From Daucus carota subsp. sativus (Eukaryota; Streptophyta; Magnoliopsida; Apiales; Apiaceae): 64,000 bases of DNA. Made by a program: the position numbers and the translations under genes. The stretch covers positions 32,325,606 through 32,389,605 of the forward strand of contig NC_030387.2 in assembly GCF_001625215.2 (NCBI RefSeq), given 5' to 3'. Positions 1-11,590 of this stretch are shown here, piece after piece (position 1 is the stretch's first letter; each line of letters begins with the position of its first letter). Below the pieces are notes generated by a model. It saw only the letters and a list, made by a program, of their open reading frames with translations, did not search any database and was not told the DNA's origin.

Positions 1-801
1 AGCATAGGATGTCTTGGTTCAGCAAATTCATTTTGTGTTTAACATAAAAGTTGATAAAATTCATTTTAAAGAATAAACTTGAATCCCAATTATTTCTAAC
101 TCATGAAGTTTGATTTCACATAAAATATCTCATTTTCAATGAGCCATGTTCAATCTTGCTCCAATCAATATATATATTTGATCAACAACCATAAAAGATA
201 AACAAGTTAGTAAGAACATCATAGATTTTGAAAAAGAAACTTAAATCCTAATTATTTCTAACCCATGGAGTGTAGGCATAATACAACTTAACCATAATCT
301 TTATCATATCATAAATTCGAACACCTGCTCATGCACCAGGGAGGGGCTCCTTCTACAATCACATAGACCTGCAAATATGGGGTTGAGCATTTGAAGGCCA
401 CCTACAAAGATAATTAGCATGTTAAGATCATTATAACAATATAAGATTTGTGGCTATTTCTTATTCACTTTATACATGTAATTCCCTACAGATGTGATAG
501 TGCTTTGTAATTACAGGAGTTTGAAAAAGGTTCCGTTTGACGACATAAGGATTCTAGGATAGACATTTAGTGATTTTACTTTCTCTCATTAGTTCAACAT
601 ACAAAAGATTGTTAAGAACTGATAACACCCGATGACCCTCAAATCGGTGTTAAGAAATGCAAGCAACACTGAGTTGTGTGAAATGCATAACACTGACTAG
701 ATTACACAGAGAAGAAAAGAAAAAGGAGGTACACAAAAGATACAAAAAGAGGTCAAAATGCTTAAGTATAGTCATATACCTGGCAAGGAGAGTTCTTCAA
801 A
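1..801. other. 3' flank of EBS-like copy 1
   Basis: This stretch follows the stop of copy 1 and recurs at 2952-3752, 5903-6699 and about 9590-10213. After the stop, the minus strand carries TTGCCAG followed by GTATATG, a possible donor, and near 382 an ATTTGCAG acceptor-like site. A further 3' exon, coding in an ancestor or now untranslated, could lie here. I see no other gene. Confidence 0.6.
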
Positions 802-2289
802 TCAGGAACACTCATCACAGACATAGCTGCTCAGCTGCCTTGCCCGAGCAGTTGTCATTTTGACGCAAGCTGGATGGTACCTACAAATAGCGTGTACAAC
901 ATCTAAAATGCCTATAAATATATAAGTCCACTTATACCGTAAAATAGACTATGGTAAGGCTCCATCTTGAAACTTTTCTATTAAAAGGAAATTGCAGCTC
1001 TAGCATATGAAATTTGTCTCAAATAACTATTAATAAAAAAGATAATGCATATAAAAACTAACTAAAATTAACATATATAGCAAAATTTAACGGTCATACC
1101 AGTCTTGGCATTCGTCGCACTGTATCATTAGGGTGTCAGGATTGTACGGCATTTCACACTTGCAGAACCTTCAGTTTAGAATATGCAAAAACGTTGTGAA
1201 CCAATTTAACCAAAAATAAGGGATATATTAACCAGGAAGAGTCATAAAATTCTCACACTGCAACACGATCCGTTGTAAATTCTCCAGAGGAAGCTTGGTA
1301 CTCAAAGCGAGAGTAGTAATCCTCAACAGCAACTTCTTCAAGCTCGCAATAAGCCTTAAACGAGTGCACAATACACTTCCCTATAATGGTATTGGCACTT
1401 TGGAAATCATAGTGATCAGAGAGGAACACTTCCTTTTCCCCGTGAAACTGTCTTCTGCCACCAATAGCCTCCTCAGGCCTATAATACCATCTTACTTCGA
1501 CAGTAGTTTCACCTTTGTTGTTAGCTTCTAATTTCTCCACGCGAGCAACATAGGGTGGCTTATTAGGCTCACAAGGTTGCATAAGCACGCAATCCCCAGC
1601 TACATAACATCAAGAATTTCATCGATATAAGAAACAATACACTTCCTCTCCTCGAGGCCAACATGTATATTGACATACACTTTTCAACGGCAAAAATTTG
1701 ACCTCAATAACTTTACAATGACAAAATTTATGCTTATAAAACAAGAAAGGGTTTTTGGTTTGAAGCTAGTGTGCTCAAATATTAGTACTGTCTTAAAGGA
1801 CAAATAAATAAAATCATACACATCACGTACTCCCTTCAATTAAGAGTTTCACAGAAAAGAGAACTTAATTAATTTGCACTTATATATACCAACAAAAAAT
1901 TTGATAAAAAGAAATCTATGTGTTAAAAATTCTTATTAGAATTTAAAACAAAAAAAAATCATTATGGTAAAGAGGACTTGCTGCCCAAATATAAACTACA
2001 AAGGTGATGTATCATGTATGCATATTGGACTACATCAACACAAACCATGATGAATCAAAAATCAAATTATAGCACACATCGTATCTAATGTTTCGGGGGG
2101 GAGGGGGAGGATGAGCGGAGAGAAAAATGGAGAGAAGGAGAGGGAAAGAGGGATGAGGGTGAGAAAATGAAAGGGAGAGATGGATGAAGGGAGAGGAGGG
2201 GAAATAGAGAGATCACCTTTGATAACTTGGTTGCTTCCTCTAACAGGGTAAGAAATGGAGTTTTGGTTGACATCTTTTGTCTTTGCCAT
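802..2289 (-). CDS. EBS/SHL-like BAH-PHD histone reader, tandem copy 1
   Basis: Four exons read on the minus strand: 2217-2289, 1257-1599, 1100-1168 and 802-880. All junctions are GT-AG and phases match, giving 187 residues. Residues 25-139 form a BAH domain with the aromatic stretch RWYYRPEE, which in EBS helps bind H3K27me3. Residues 140-186 form a complete C4HC3 PHD finger (C141, C143, C156, C159, H164, C167, C183, C186), which in EBS binds H3K4me2/3. Known EBS and SHL proteins (about 230 residues) repress flowering in the nucleus. This one ends one residue after the last zinc ligand, so the usual basic or flexible tail of about 40 residues is missing. Sequence mixes EBS-like (GKCIVHSF) and SHL-like ([12 protein letters not shown]) features, so I do not assign a symbol. 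It is the leftmost of four copies. The domain call is firm; activity is inferred. Confidence 0.9.
2094..2211. repeat. Purine-rich GA tract in intron 1, copy 1
   Basis: The plus strand is almost all G and A (runs such as GGAGAGAAGGAGAGGGAAAG) directly after the exon 1 donor. Matching tracts lie at 5045-5162 (copy 2), 8055-8192 (copy 3) and 11,392-11,512 (copy 4). On the sense strand it is a CT tract. It may influence transcription or form triplex DNA, but this is inference. Confidence 0.8.
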
Positions 2290-3752
2290 TGAAAGTTAAA
2301 CCTTTCTAATCAAAATCACCAAATTTGTTAGGAAACGTTGTTTAAGAGTGAAGAGGTAGTTTAGTATACCGGGGAGAAGTGTGCTCATTCTTGATATAAT
2401 TTATAATTTCTAATCTTACTGGTGTATTCAATTCAAATCTATTAAAAATCTTTTGATTATTGTAATCCAGATGTATTAAATTCGTATTGAAATAATGTTA
2501 TTCTTCGATGCTGATTTTAATTCATCTTCAGGTATTTAATCAAGATTTGCAAAGATGCTTAAAGATATGATGATATTTATAAGATATTATATGAAATCTA
2601 TTAAATTGTTCTCTTGTTCAAGACTCTTTGATTTTTTTGAAATTTATAAAATGATAAATTCTTAGGGTGAGATTTGTTAATTTATTATGTATATTTGGTA
2701 ATCTCTACTCAATATGTAGGATTAAAAACATGAATTATCGAAGATTTTATCTTAAGTTCACTACACGCATAAATTTAAAATTTACTGTTACATATTATGA
2801 TTCATATATCAAAAAAAAGAACGACGCAAAGCTCATATATTAACAAATCTTCATTATTATCGATTTGACATATTGAATATAATTTTAGATACTCAGCTTC
2901 ATAGTCTAAATGAACATTTATATTTAGAAAATTAGTATGGAATTACATTTGAGCATAGGATGTCTTGGTTCAGCAAATTCATTTTGTGTTTAACATAAAA
3001 GTTGATAAAATTCATTTTAAAGAATAAACTTGAATCCCAATTATTTCTAACTCATGAAGTTTGATTTCACATAAAATATCTCATTTTCAATGAGCCATGT
3101 TCAATCTTGCTCCAATCAATATATATATTTGATCAACAACCATAAAAGATAAACAAGTTAGTAAGAACATCATAGATTTTGAAAAAGAAACTTAAATCCT
3201 AATTATTTCTAACCCATGGAGTGTAGGCATAATACAACTTAACCATAATCTTTATCATATCATAAATTCGAACACCTGCTCATGCACCAGGGAGGGGCTC
3301 CTTCTACAATCACATAGACCTGCAAATATGGGGTTGAGCATTTGAAGGCCACCTACAAAGATAATTAGCATGTTAAGATCATTATAACAATATAAGATTT
3401 GTGGCTATTTCTTATTCACTTTATACATGTAATTCCCTACAGATGTGATAGTGCTTTGTAATTACAGGAGTTTGAAAAAGGTTCCGTTTGACGACATAAG
3501 GATTCTAGGATAGACATTTAGTGATTTTACTTTCTCTCATTAGTTCAACATACAAAAGATTGTTAAGAACTGATAACACCCGATGACCCTCAAATCGGTG
3601 TTAAGAAATGCAAGCAACACTGAGTTGTGTGAAATGCATAACACTGACTAGATTACACAGAGAAGAAAAGAAAAAGGAGGTACACAAAAGATACAAAAAG
3701 AGGTCAAAATGCTTAAGTATAGTCATATACCTGGCAAGGAGAGTTCTTCAAA

Positions 3753-5240
3753 TCAGGAACACTCATCACAGACATAGCTGCTCAGCTGCCTTGCCCGAGC
3801 AGTTGTCATTTTGACGCAAGCTGGATGGTACCTACAAATAGCGTGTACAACATCTAAAATGCCTATAAATATATAAGTCCACTTATACCGTAAAATAGAC
3901 TATGGTAAGGCTCCATCTTGAAACTTTTCTATTAAAAAGGAAATTGCAGCTCTAGCATATGAAATTTGTCTCAAATAACTATTAATAAAAAAGATAATGC
4001 ATATAAAAACTAACTAAAATTAACATATATAGCAAAATTTAACGGTCATACCAGTCTTGGCATTCGTCGCACTGTATCATTAGGGTGTCAGGATTGTACG
4101 GCATTTCACACTTGCAGAACCTTCAGTTTAGAATATGCAAAAACGTTGTGAACCAATTTAACCAAAAATAAGGGATATATTAACCAGGAAGAGTCATAAA
4201 ATTCTCACACTGCAACACGATCCGTTGTAAATTCTCCAGAGGAAGCTTGGTACTCAAAGCGAGAGTAGTAATCCTCAACAGCAACTTCTTCAAGCTCGCA
4301 ATAAGCCTTAAACGAGTGCACAATACACTTCCCTATAATGGTATTGGCACTTTGGAAATCATAGTGATCAGAGAGGAACACTTCCTTTTCCCCGTGAAAC
4401 TGTCTTCTGCCACCAATAGCCTCCTCAGGCCTATAATACCATCTTACTTCGACAGTAGTTTCACCTTTGTTGTTAGCTTCTAATTTCTCCACGCGAGCAA
4501 CATAGGGTGGCTTATTAGGCTCACAAGGTTGCATAAGCACGCAATCCCCAGCTACATAACATCAAGAATTTCATCGATATAAGAAACAATACACTTCCTC
4601 TCCTCGAGGCCAACATGTATATTGACATACACTTTTCAACGGCAAAAATTTGACCTCAATAACTTTACAATGACAAAATTTATGCTTATAAAACAAGAAA
4701 GGGTTTTTGGTTTGAAGCTAGTGTGCTCAAATATTAGTACTGTCTTAAAGGACAAATAAATAAAATCATACACATCACGTACTCCCTTCAATTAAGAGTT
4801 TCACAGAAAAGAGAACTTAATTAATTTGCACTTATATATACCAACAAAAAATTTGATAAAAAGAAATCTATGTGTTAAAAATTCTTATTAGAATTTAAAA
4901 CAAAAAAAATCATTATGGTAAAGAGGACTTGCTGCCCAAATATAAACTACAAAGGTGATGTATCATGTATGCATATTGGACTACATCAACACAAACCATG
5001 ATGAATCAAAAATCAAATTATAGCACACATCGTATCTAATGTTTCGGGGGGGAGGGGGAGGATGAGCGGAGAGAAAAATGGAGAGAAGGAGAGGGAAAGA
5101 GGGATGAGGGTGAGAAAATGAAAGGGAGAGATGGATGAAGGGAGAGGAGGGGAAATAGAGAGATCACCTTTGATAACTTGGTTGCTTCCTCTAACAGGGT
5201 AAGAAATGGAGTTTTGGTTGACATCTTTTGTCTTTGCCAT
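3753..5240 (-). CDS. EBS/SHL-like BAH-PHD histone reader, tandem copy 2
   Basis: Exons are 5168-5240, 4209-4551, 4052-4120 and 3753-3831. The predicted 187-residue protein is identical to copy 1. Over the whole 2,951-bp unit I see only homopolymer-length differences from copy 1: one extra A near 3937 and one fewer A near 4902. This means either a very recent duplication, ongoing gene conversion, or an assembly artefact. The upstream spacer before copy 3 is short (5241-5902) and lacks the roughly 600-bp promoter-side block found upstream of copies 3 and 4, so copies 1 and 2 may be expressed differently. It has the same complete BAH and PHD domains and the same abrupt end after the PHD finger as copy 1. 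Confidence 0.88.
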
Positions 5241-6699
5241 TGAAAGTTAAACCTTTCTAATCAAAATCACCAAATTTGTTAGGAAACGTTGTTTAAGAGT
5301 GAAGAGGTAGTTTAGTATACCGGGGAGAAGTGTGCTCATTCTTGATATAATTTATAATTTCTAATCTTACTGGTGTATTCAATTCAAATCTATTAAAAAT
5401 CTTTTGATTATTGTAATCCAGATGTATTAAATTCGTATTGAAATAATGTTATTCTTCGATGCTGATTTTAATTCATCTTCAGGTATTTAATCAAGATTTG
5501 CAAAGATGCTTAAAGATATGATGATATTTATAAGATATTATATGAAATCTATTAAATTGTTCTCTTGTTCAAGACTCTTTGATTTTTTTGAAATTTATAA
5601 AATGATAAATTCTTAGGGTGAGATTTGTTAATTTATTATGTATATTTGGTAATCTCTACTCAATATGTAGGATTAAAAACATGAATTATCGAAGATTTTA
5701 TCTTAAGTTCACTACACGCATAAATTTAAAATTTACTGTTACATATTATGATTCATATATCAAAAAAAAGAACGACGCAAAGCTCATATATTAACAAATC
5801 TTCATTATTATCGATTTGACATATTGAATATAATTTTAGATACTCAGCTTCATAGTCTAAATGAACATTTATATTTAGAAAATTAGTATGGAATTACATT
5901 TGAGCATAGGATGTCTTGGTTCAGCAAATTCATTTTGTGTTTAACATAAAAGTTGATAAAATTCATTTTAAAGAATAAACTTGAATCCCAATTATTTCTA
6001 ACTCATGAAGTTTGATTTCACATAAAATATCTCATTTTCAATGAGCCATGTTCAATCTTGCTCCAATCAATATATATATTTGATCAACAACCATAAAAGA
6101 TAAACAAGTTAGTAAGAACATCATAGATTTTGAAAAAGAAACTTAAATCCTAATTATTTCTAACCCATGGAGTGTAGGCATAATACAACTTAACCATAAT
6201 CTTTATCATATCATAAATTTGAACACCTGCTCATGCACCAGGGAGGGGCTCCTTCTACAATCACATAGACCTGCAAATACGGGGTTGAGAATTTGAAAGC
6301 CACCTACAAAGATAATTAGCATCTTAAGATCATGTATAACAATATAAGATTTGTGGCTATTTGTTATTCACTTTATACATGTAATTCCCTACAGATGTGA
6401 TAGTGCTATGTAATTACAGGAGTTTGAAAAAGGTTCCGTTTGAAATAAGGATTCTAGGGTAGACATTTAGTGATTTTACTTTCTCTCATTAGTTTAACAT
6501 ACAAAAGATTGTTAAGAACTGATAACACCCGATGACCCTCAAATCGGTGTTAAGAAATGCAAGCAACACTAAGTTGTGTGAAATGCATAACACTGACTAG
6601 ATTACACAGAGAAGAAAAGAAAAAGGAGGTACACAAAAGATACAAAAAGAGGTCAAAATGCTCAAGTGTAGTCATACCTAGCAAGGAGAGTTCTTCAAA

Positions 6700-8274
6700 T
6701 CAGGCACACTCATCACAGACATAGCTGCTCAGCTGCCTTGCCCGAGCAGTTGTCATTTTGACGCAAGCTGGATGGTACCTACAAATAGCGTGTACAACAT
6801 CTAAAAAAATTCGTATAAATATAAGTCCACTTATCCCCTAAACCAGACAATAGTAAGGCTCCGTCTTGAAATTTTTCTATTAAAAAGGAAATTGCAGCTC
6901 TAGCATATGGACATGGATATATATAATCATTTTTGTCTGCACGCCCATAAAGGATTATTTGATCTCAAACTATTAATAACAAAGAGAATCATATAGAAAC
7001 TAATTAGAATTAACATATATAGCAAAATTTAACGGTCATACCAGTCTTGGCATTCGTCGCATTGTATCATTAGTGTGTCAGGATTGTACGGCATCTCACA
7101 CTTGCAGAACCTTCAATTTAGAATATGCAAAAAAGTTGTGAACCATTTTAACCAAAAATAAGGGACATATTAACCATGAAGAGTCATAGAATGCTCACAC
7201 TGCAACACGATCCGATGTAAATTCTCCAGTGGAGGCTATGTACTCAAAGCGAGAGTAGTAATCCTCAACACCAACTTGGTCAAGCTCGCAATAAGCCTTA
7301 AATGAGTGCACAATACACTTTCCTATAATGGTATCGGCACTTTGGAAATCATAGTGATCAGAGAGGAACACTTCCTTTTCCCGGTGAAACTGTCTTCTGC
7401 CGCCAATAGCCTCCCCGGGCCTGTAATACCATCTTACTTCAACAGTAGTTTCACCTTTGTTGTTAGCTTCTAATTTCTCCACGCGAGCAACATAGGGAGG
7501 CTTATTAGGCTCACAAGGTTGCATAAGCACGCAATCCCCAGCCACACAACATCAAGAATTTCATCCTTATAAGAAACAATACACTTCCTCCTCGAGGCCA
7601 ACACGTATATTCACATACACTTCTTAACGGCAAAAATTTGACCTCAAATAACTTTACAATGACAAAATTTGTGCTTACAAAACAAGAAAGGGTTTTTGGT
7701 TTGAAGTGTGCTCAATTAGTACCGTCTTAAAGGACAAATAAATAAAATCATACACATACAGTACTGTCTTCAAGAGTTTCACAGAAAAGAGAACTTAATT
7801 TGCACTTATACTAACAAATATTTTGATAAAAAGAAATTTATGTGTTAAAATTATAATTTAGAACAAAAAAAAATCATTATGTAAAATAGGACTTGCTCCC
7901 CAAATAAGACCCAGCCCAAAAAATACAAAAATGGCAGGTACAACAACAACAACAAAAAAACCATATAAACTACAAAGGTGATATCATGTATGCAAATTAG
8001 ACTACATCAACACAAACCAAAAATCAAATTATAGCACACATCGTTTCTAATGTTTGGGGGGTGTGGGGGCGGGGATGAAGGGAGAGAAAGGAGAGAGAGG
8101 GATGAGAAGAGAGAAGGAGAGGGAAAGAGGGATGAGGGTGATCATAAAATAAAGGGAAGAGATGGATGAAGGGAGAGAAGGAGGGGAAACAGAGAGATCA
8201 CCCATGATAACTTGGTTGCTTCCTCTAACAGTGTAAGAAATGGAGTTTTGGTTGACATCTTTTGTATTTGCCAT
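6700..8274 (-). CDS. EBS/SHL-like BAH-PHD gene, copy 3, exon 2 acceptor lost
   Basis: Expected exons are 8202-8274, 7199-7541, 7042-7110 and 6700-6778, colinear with the other copies, with open frames and all PHD zinc ligands intact. The protein would begin [11 protein letters not shown] and differ from copies 1 and 2 at scattered sites (for example [11 protein letters not shown] in the BAH domain and Ala instead of Ser as last residue). The acceptor before exon 2 reads GG at 7543-7542, where copies 1, 2 and 4 have AG. Normal splicing into the BAH exon should therefore fail; the nearest upstream AG would add extra sequence. The gene may be a pseudogene, may use a cryptic site, or may make a protein starting inside exon 2. 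The other junctions look normal. Confidence 0.75.
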
Positions 8275-10213
8275 TGAAAGTTAAACCTTTTTGATTAAAA
8301 ACAACAATTTTGTTAGGAAACGTTGTTAAATACTGGGGAGTAGTTTAGCATACGGCGGAGAAGTGTGCTAATTCTTGATATAATTCTTGATATAATTTAT
8401 AATTTCGAATCTTACTCGTGTATTCAATTCAAATTTATTAGAAATCTTTTGATTTGTGTAGTGGTGTATTAAATTCGTATTGAAATAATGTTGTTGTGTA
8501 TTCTTCAAAGTTGATTTTAATTTATCATCACATATTTAATCAAGATTTCAAATTGCTTAAAGATATGATGATATTTTTAAGATATTATATGAAATCTATT
8601 TAATTGTTCTCTTGTTAGAGACTCTTTGATTTCTTTTTTGAATTTATAGGGTTGGTGAGATTTGTTAGTTTATTATGTGTTTTTGGTAATCTCTACTCAA
8701 TACGTAAAATTAAAAATATGAATCATAGAAGATTTTATCTTAATTACTTCACTACAGTGTGCATTATAAATTTAAAATTTACCGTTACAGATTATGATTC
8801 ATATATCCAAAAAAAGTAAATGAGGATACTAAGCTCAGATATTAACAAATCTTCATTATTATCGATTTGACATATTAAATATATCTTAGATACTCAACTT
8901 TATTGTCTAAATGAACATTTTTAGGAAATTAGTATAGAATTACTTCTGAGCATATGATGTCTTGATTTACCAAATTCATTTTGTGTGTTTGCTAATAAAA
9001 ATTGATCAAATTTGTCAATTTGTATCTCATGAAATTTTTTCAAATTTAACTTGTGGAAATTAAAAGTTACTTATCAGCTACTTTAAAGATGTAAGTACAT
9101 ATGCCAGTTTTTTCTAACCTAAAATAATTGCACAATTTGGAGAAAAATGATTGAAGTGGGAAAATATATCCCATTTATTAGATTTTTTTTGCCATTCCTT
9201 AGATTTTAAAATGCTTGAAATTTTACTTCTGTCGAAGACAATGGCATGCTAGAAATTAGCATTTTTCATAACGAGTATCATAAAAAATTGATTAAATACT
9301 TGGATTGGGGATGATTGACTAAATAATCATTTAGTCATATATTATATTATATTATATTGGAACAAATGTTTTGTATTAATGTGAAAAAACGGCCAACTCC
9401 AAATCTTTTTTCTGGTAAAAGATGTTTATAAATACAATATTTTGGCCCCTGACTTTTTATTTTTTTCTAGATTGAAAATATTACTCCTCAAATTCTTATT
9501 TAGTAAATTAATTAGATGCATGCAAGCATCCTATGCTTGTTAGTTAGTGTTTTCTTCTTTCTTTTTTTCAATCGCCATGAAACTTGAATAAACTTGAATT
9601 CTAATTATTTCTAACTCATCAAATTTATTTTCACTTAAAATAACTCATTTTCAATGAGCCATGTTCAATCTTGATCCAATTAATACATATATTTGAACAA
9701 TCATAAAAGATAAATAAATTGGTAAGAATATCATAGATTTTAAAGAAGAAACATGAATCCTAAATATTTCTAACCCATTGATCAATGTAGGCATAATACA
9801 ACTTAACCATAATCTTTATCAGATCATAAATCCAAAACACCTGTTCATGCACCAGGTAGGGGCTCCTACAATCACATAATATGGGGTTGAGCATTTAAAG
9901 GCCACCTACAAAGATAATCAGCATGTTAAGATCATGTATAAGAATCAGATCATGTGATTGTTAAGGATTCTAGGATAGACGTTTAGTGATTTTACTTTCT
10001 CATTAGTGCAACATACAAAAGATTGTTAAGAAATGATAACATCCGATGACCCTCAAATCGGTGTTAAGAAATGCAAGCAACACTAAGTTGTGAGAAATGC
10101 ATAACACTAACTACATCACACAGAGAAGAAAAGAAAAAAGAGGTACACGAAAGATACAAAAAGAGGTAAATATGCTTATGTGTAGTCATACCTAGCAAGG
10201 AGAGTTCTTCAAA

Positions 10214-11590
10214 TCAGGCACACTCATCACAGACATAGCTGCTCAGCTGCCTTGCCCGAGCAGTTGTCATTTTGACGCAAGCTGGATGGTACCTACAAAT
10301 AGCGCGAACAACATCTAAGAAAATGAGTCTTGATCAGAAAATAGTGTGAAAATTTAAAATGTTTCTGGATCCGTCACTGCATACCAGTCTTGGCATTGGT
10401 CGCACTGTATCATTAGTGTGTCAGGATTGTACGGCATCTCACACTTGCAGAACCTTCAGTTTAGAATATGCAAAAAAATTGTGACCAATTTAACCAAAAA
10501 TAAGGGATGTATTAACCAGGAAGAGTCATAGAATGCTCACACTGCAACACGATCCGATGTAAATTCTCCAGTGGAAGTTATGTACTCAAAGCGAGAGTAG
10601 TAATCCTCAACACCAACTTGGTCAAGCTCGCAATAAGCCTTAAATGAGTGCACAATACACTTTCCTATAATGGTATCGGCACTTTGGAAATCATAGTGAT
10701 CAGAGAGGAACACTTCCTTTTCCCCGTGAAACTGTCTTCTGCCGCCAATAGCCTCCTCGGGCCTGTAATACCATCTTACTTCAACAGTAGTTTCACCTTT
10801 GTTGTTAGCTTCTAATTTCTCCACGCGAGCAACATAGGGAGGCTTATTAGGCTCACAAGGTTGCATAAGCACGCAATCCCCAGCTACAAAACATCAAGAA
10901 TTTCATCGATATGAAAAACAATACACTTCCTCCTCGAGGCCAACATGTATATTCACATACACTTTTTAACGGCAAAAATTTGACCTCAAATAACTTTACA
11001 ATGACAAAAATTATGCTTATGAAACAAGAAATAAATTCATGTTTTGAAACGTGGGACAAATAAAAAAAATCATATACATCCGGTACTCTCTTTAATTAAG
11101 AGTTTCATAGAAAAGAGAACTTAATTTGCACTTTTACCAACAAAAATTTTTGATAAAAAGAAATTTATGTGTTAAAAATTCTTATTAGAATTTAAAACCA
11201 AAAAAAAACATTATGGTAAAGAGGACTTGCTGCCCAAATAAGACCCAGACCAAAAAATACAAAAAAGGCAGGTAGAACAAAAAAAAACCACATAAACTCC
11301 AAATGGTGATGTATCATGTAATTGGACTACATCAACACAAACCATGATGAATCAACAATCAATTTATAGCACACATCGTATCTAATGTTTCGGGGGGAGG
11401 GGGAGGATGAAGTCAGAGAAAAATGGAGAGAAGGAGAGGGAAAGAGGGATGAGGGTGAGAAAATGAAGGGGAGAGATGTGGATGAAGGGAGAGGAGGAGG
11501 GGAAATAGAGAGATCACCTTTGATAACTTGGTTGCTTCCTCTAACAGTGTAAGAAATGGAGTTTTGGTTGACATCTTTTGTATTTGCCAT
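10214..11590 (-). CDS. EBS/SHL-like BAH-PHD histone reader, tandem copy 4
   Basis: Exons are 11518-11590, 10541-10883, 10385-10453 and 10214-10292, all with GT-AG borders, giving 187 residues. The protein starts [14 protein letters not shown] and shares the [11 protein letters not shown] variant with copy 3, so copies 3 and 4 form one pair and copies 1 and 2 the other. In the PHD finger the residue between the second pair of cysteines is Gln (CDQC) where the other copies have Glu; no zinc ligand is affected. This copy is nearest the outer end of the array and has the fullest 5' flank (11,591-13,015), including about 155 bp (12,707-12,861) absent from the flank of copy 3. It is the best candidate for the ancestral, normally regulated member. 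Confidence 0.88.

Noticed and set aside
1295-1531. Plus-strand open frame over EBS-like exon 2 (also 4247-4483)
   Set aside because: It is the antisense shadow of the BAH exon; no start context, splice structure or family match on this strand.
2062-2289. Long minus-strand reading of exon 1 into a Ser/Pro-rich stretch
   Set aside because: The low-complexity part is the CT-rich intron tract after a good donor at 2217/2216; the BAH exon joins in phase at that donor.
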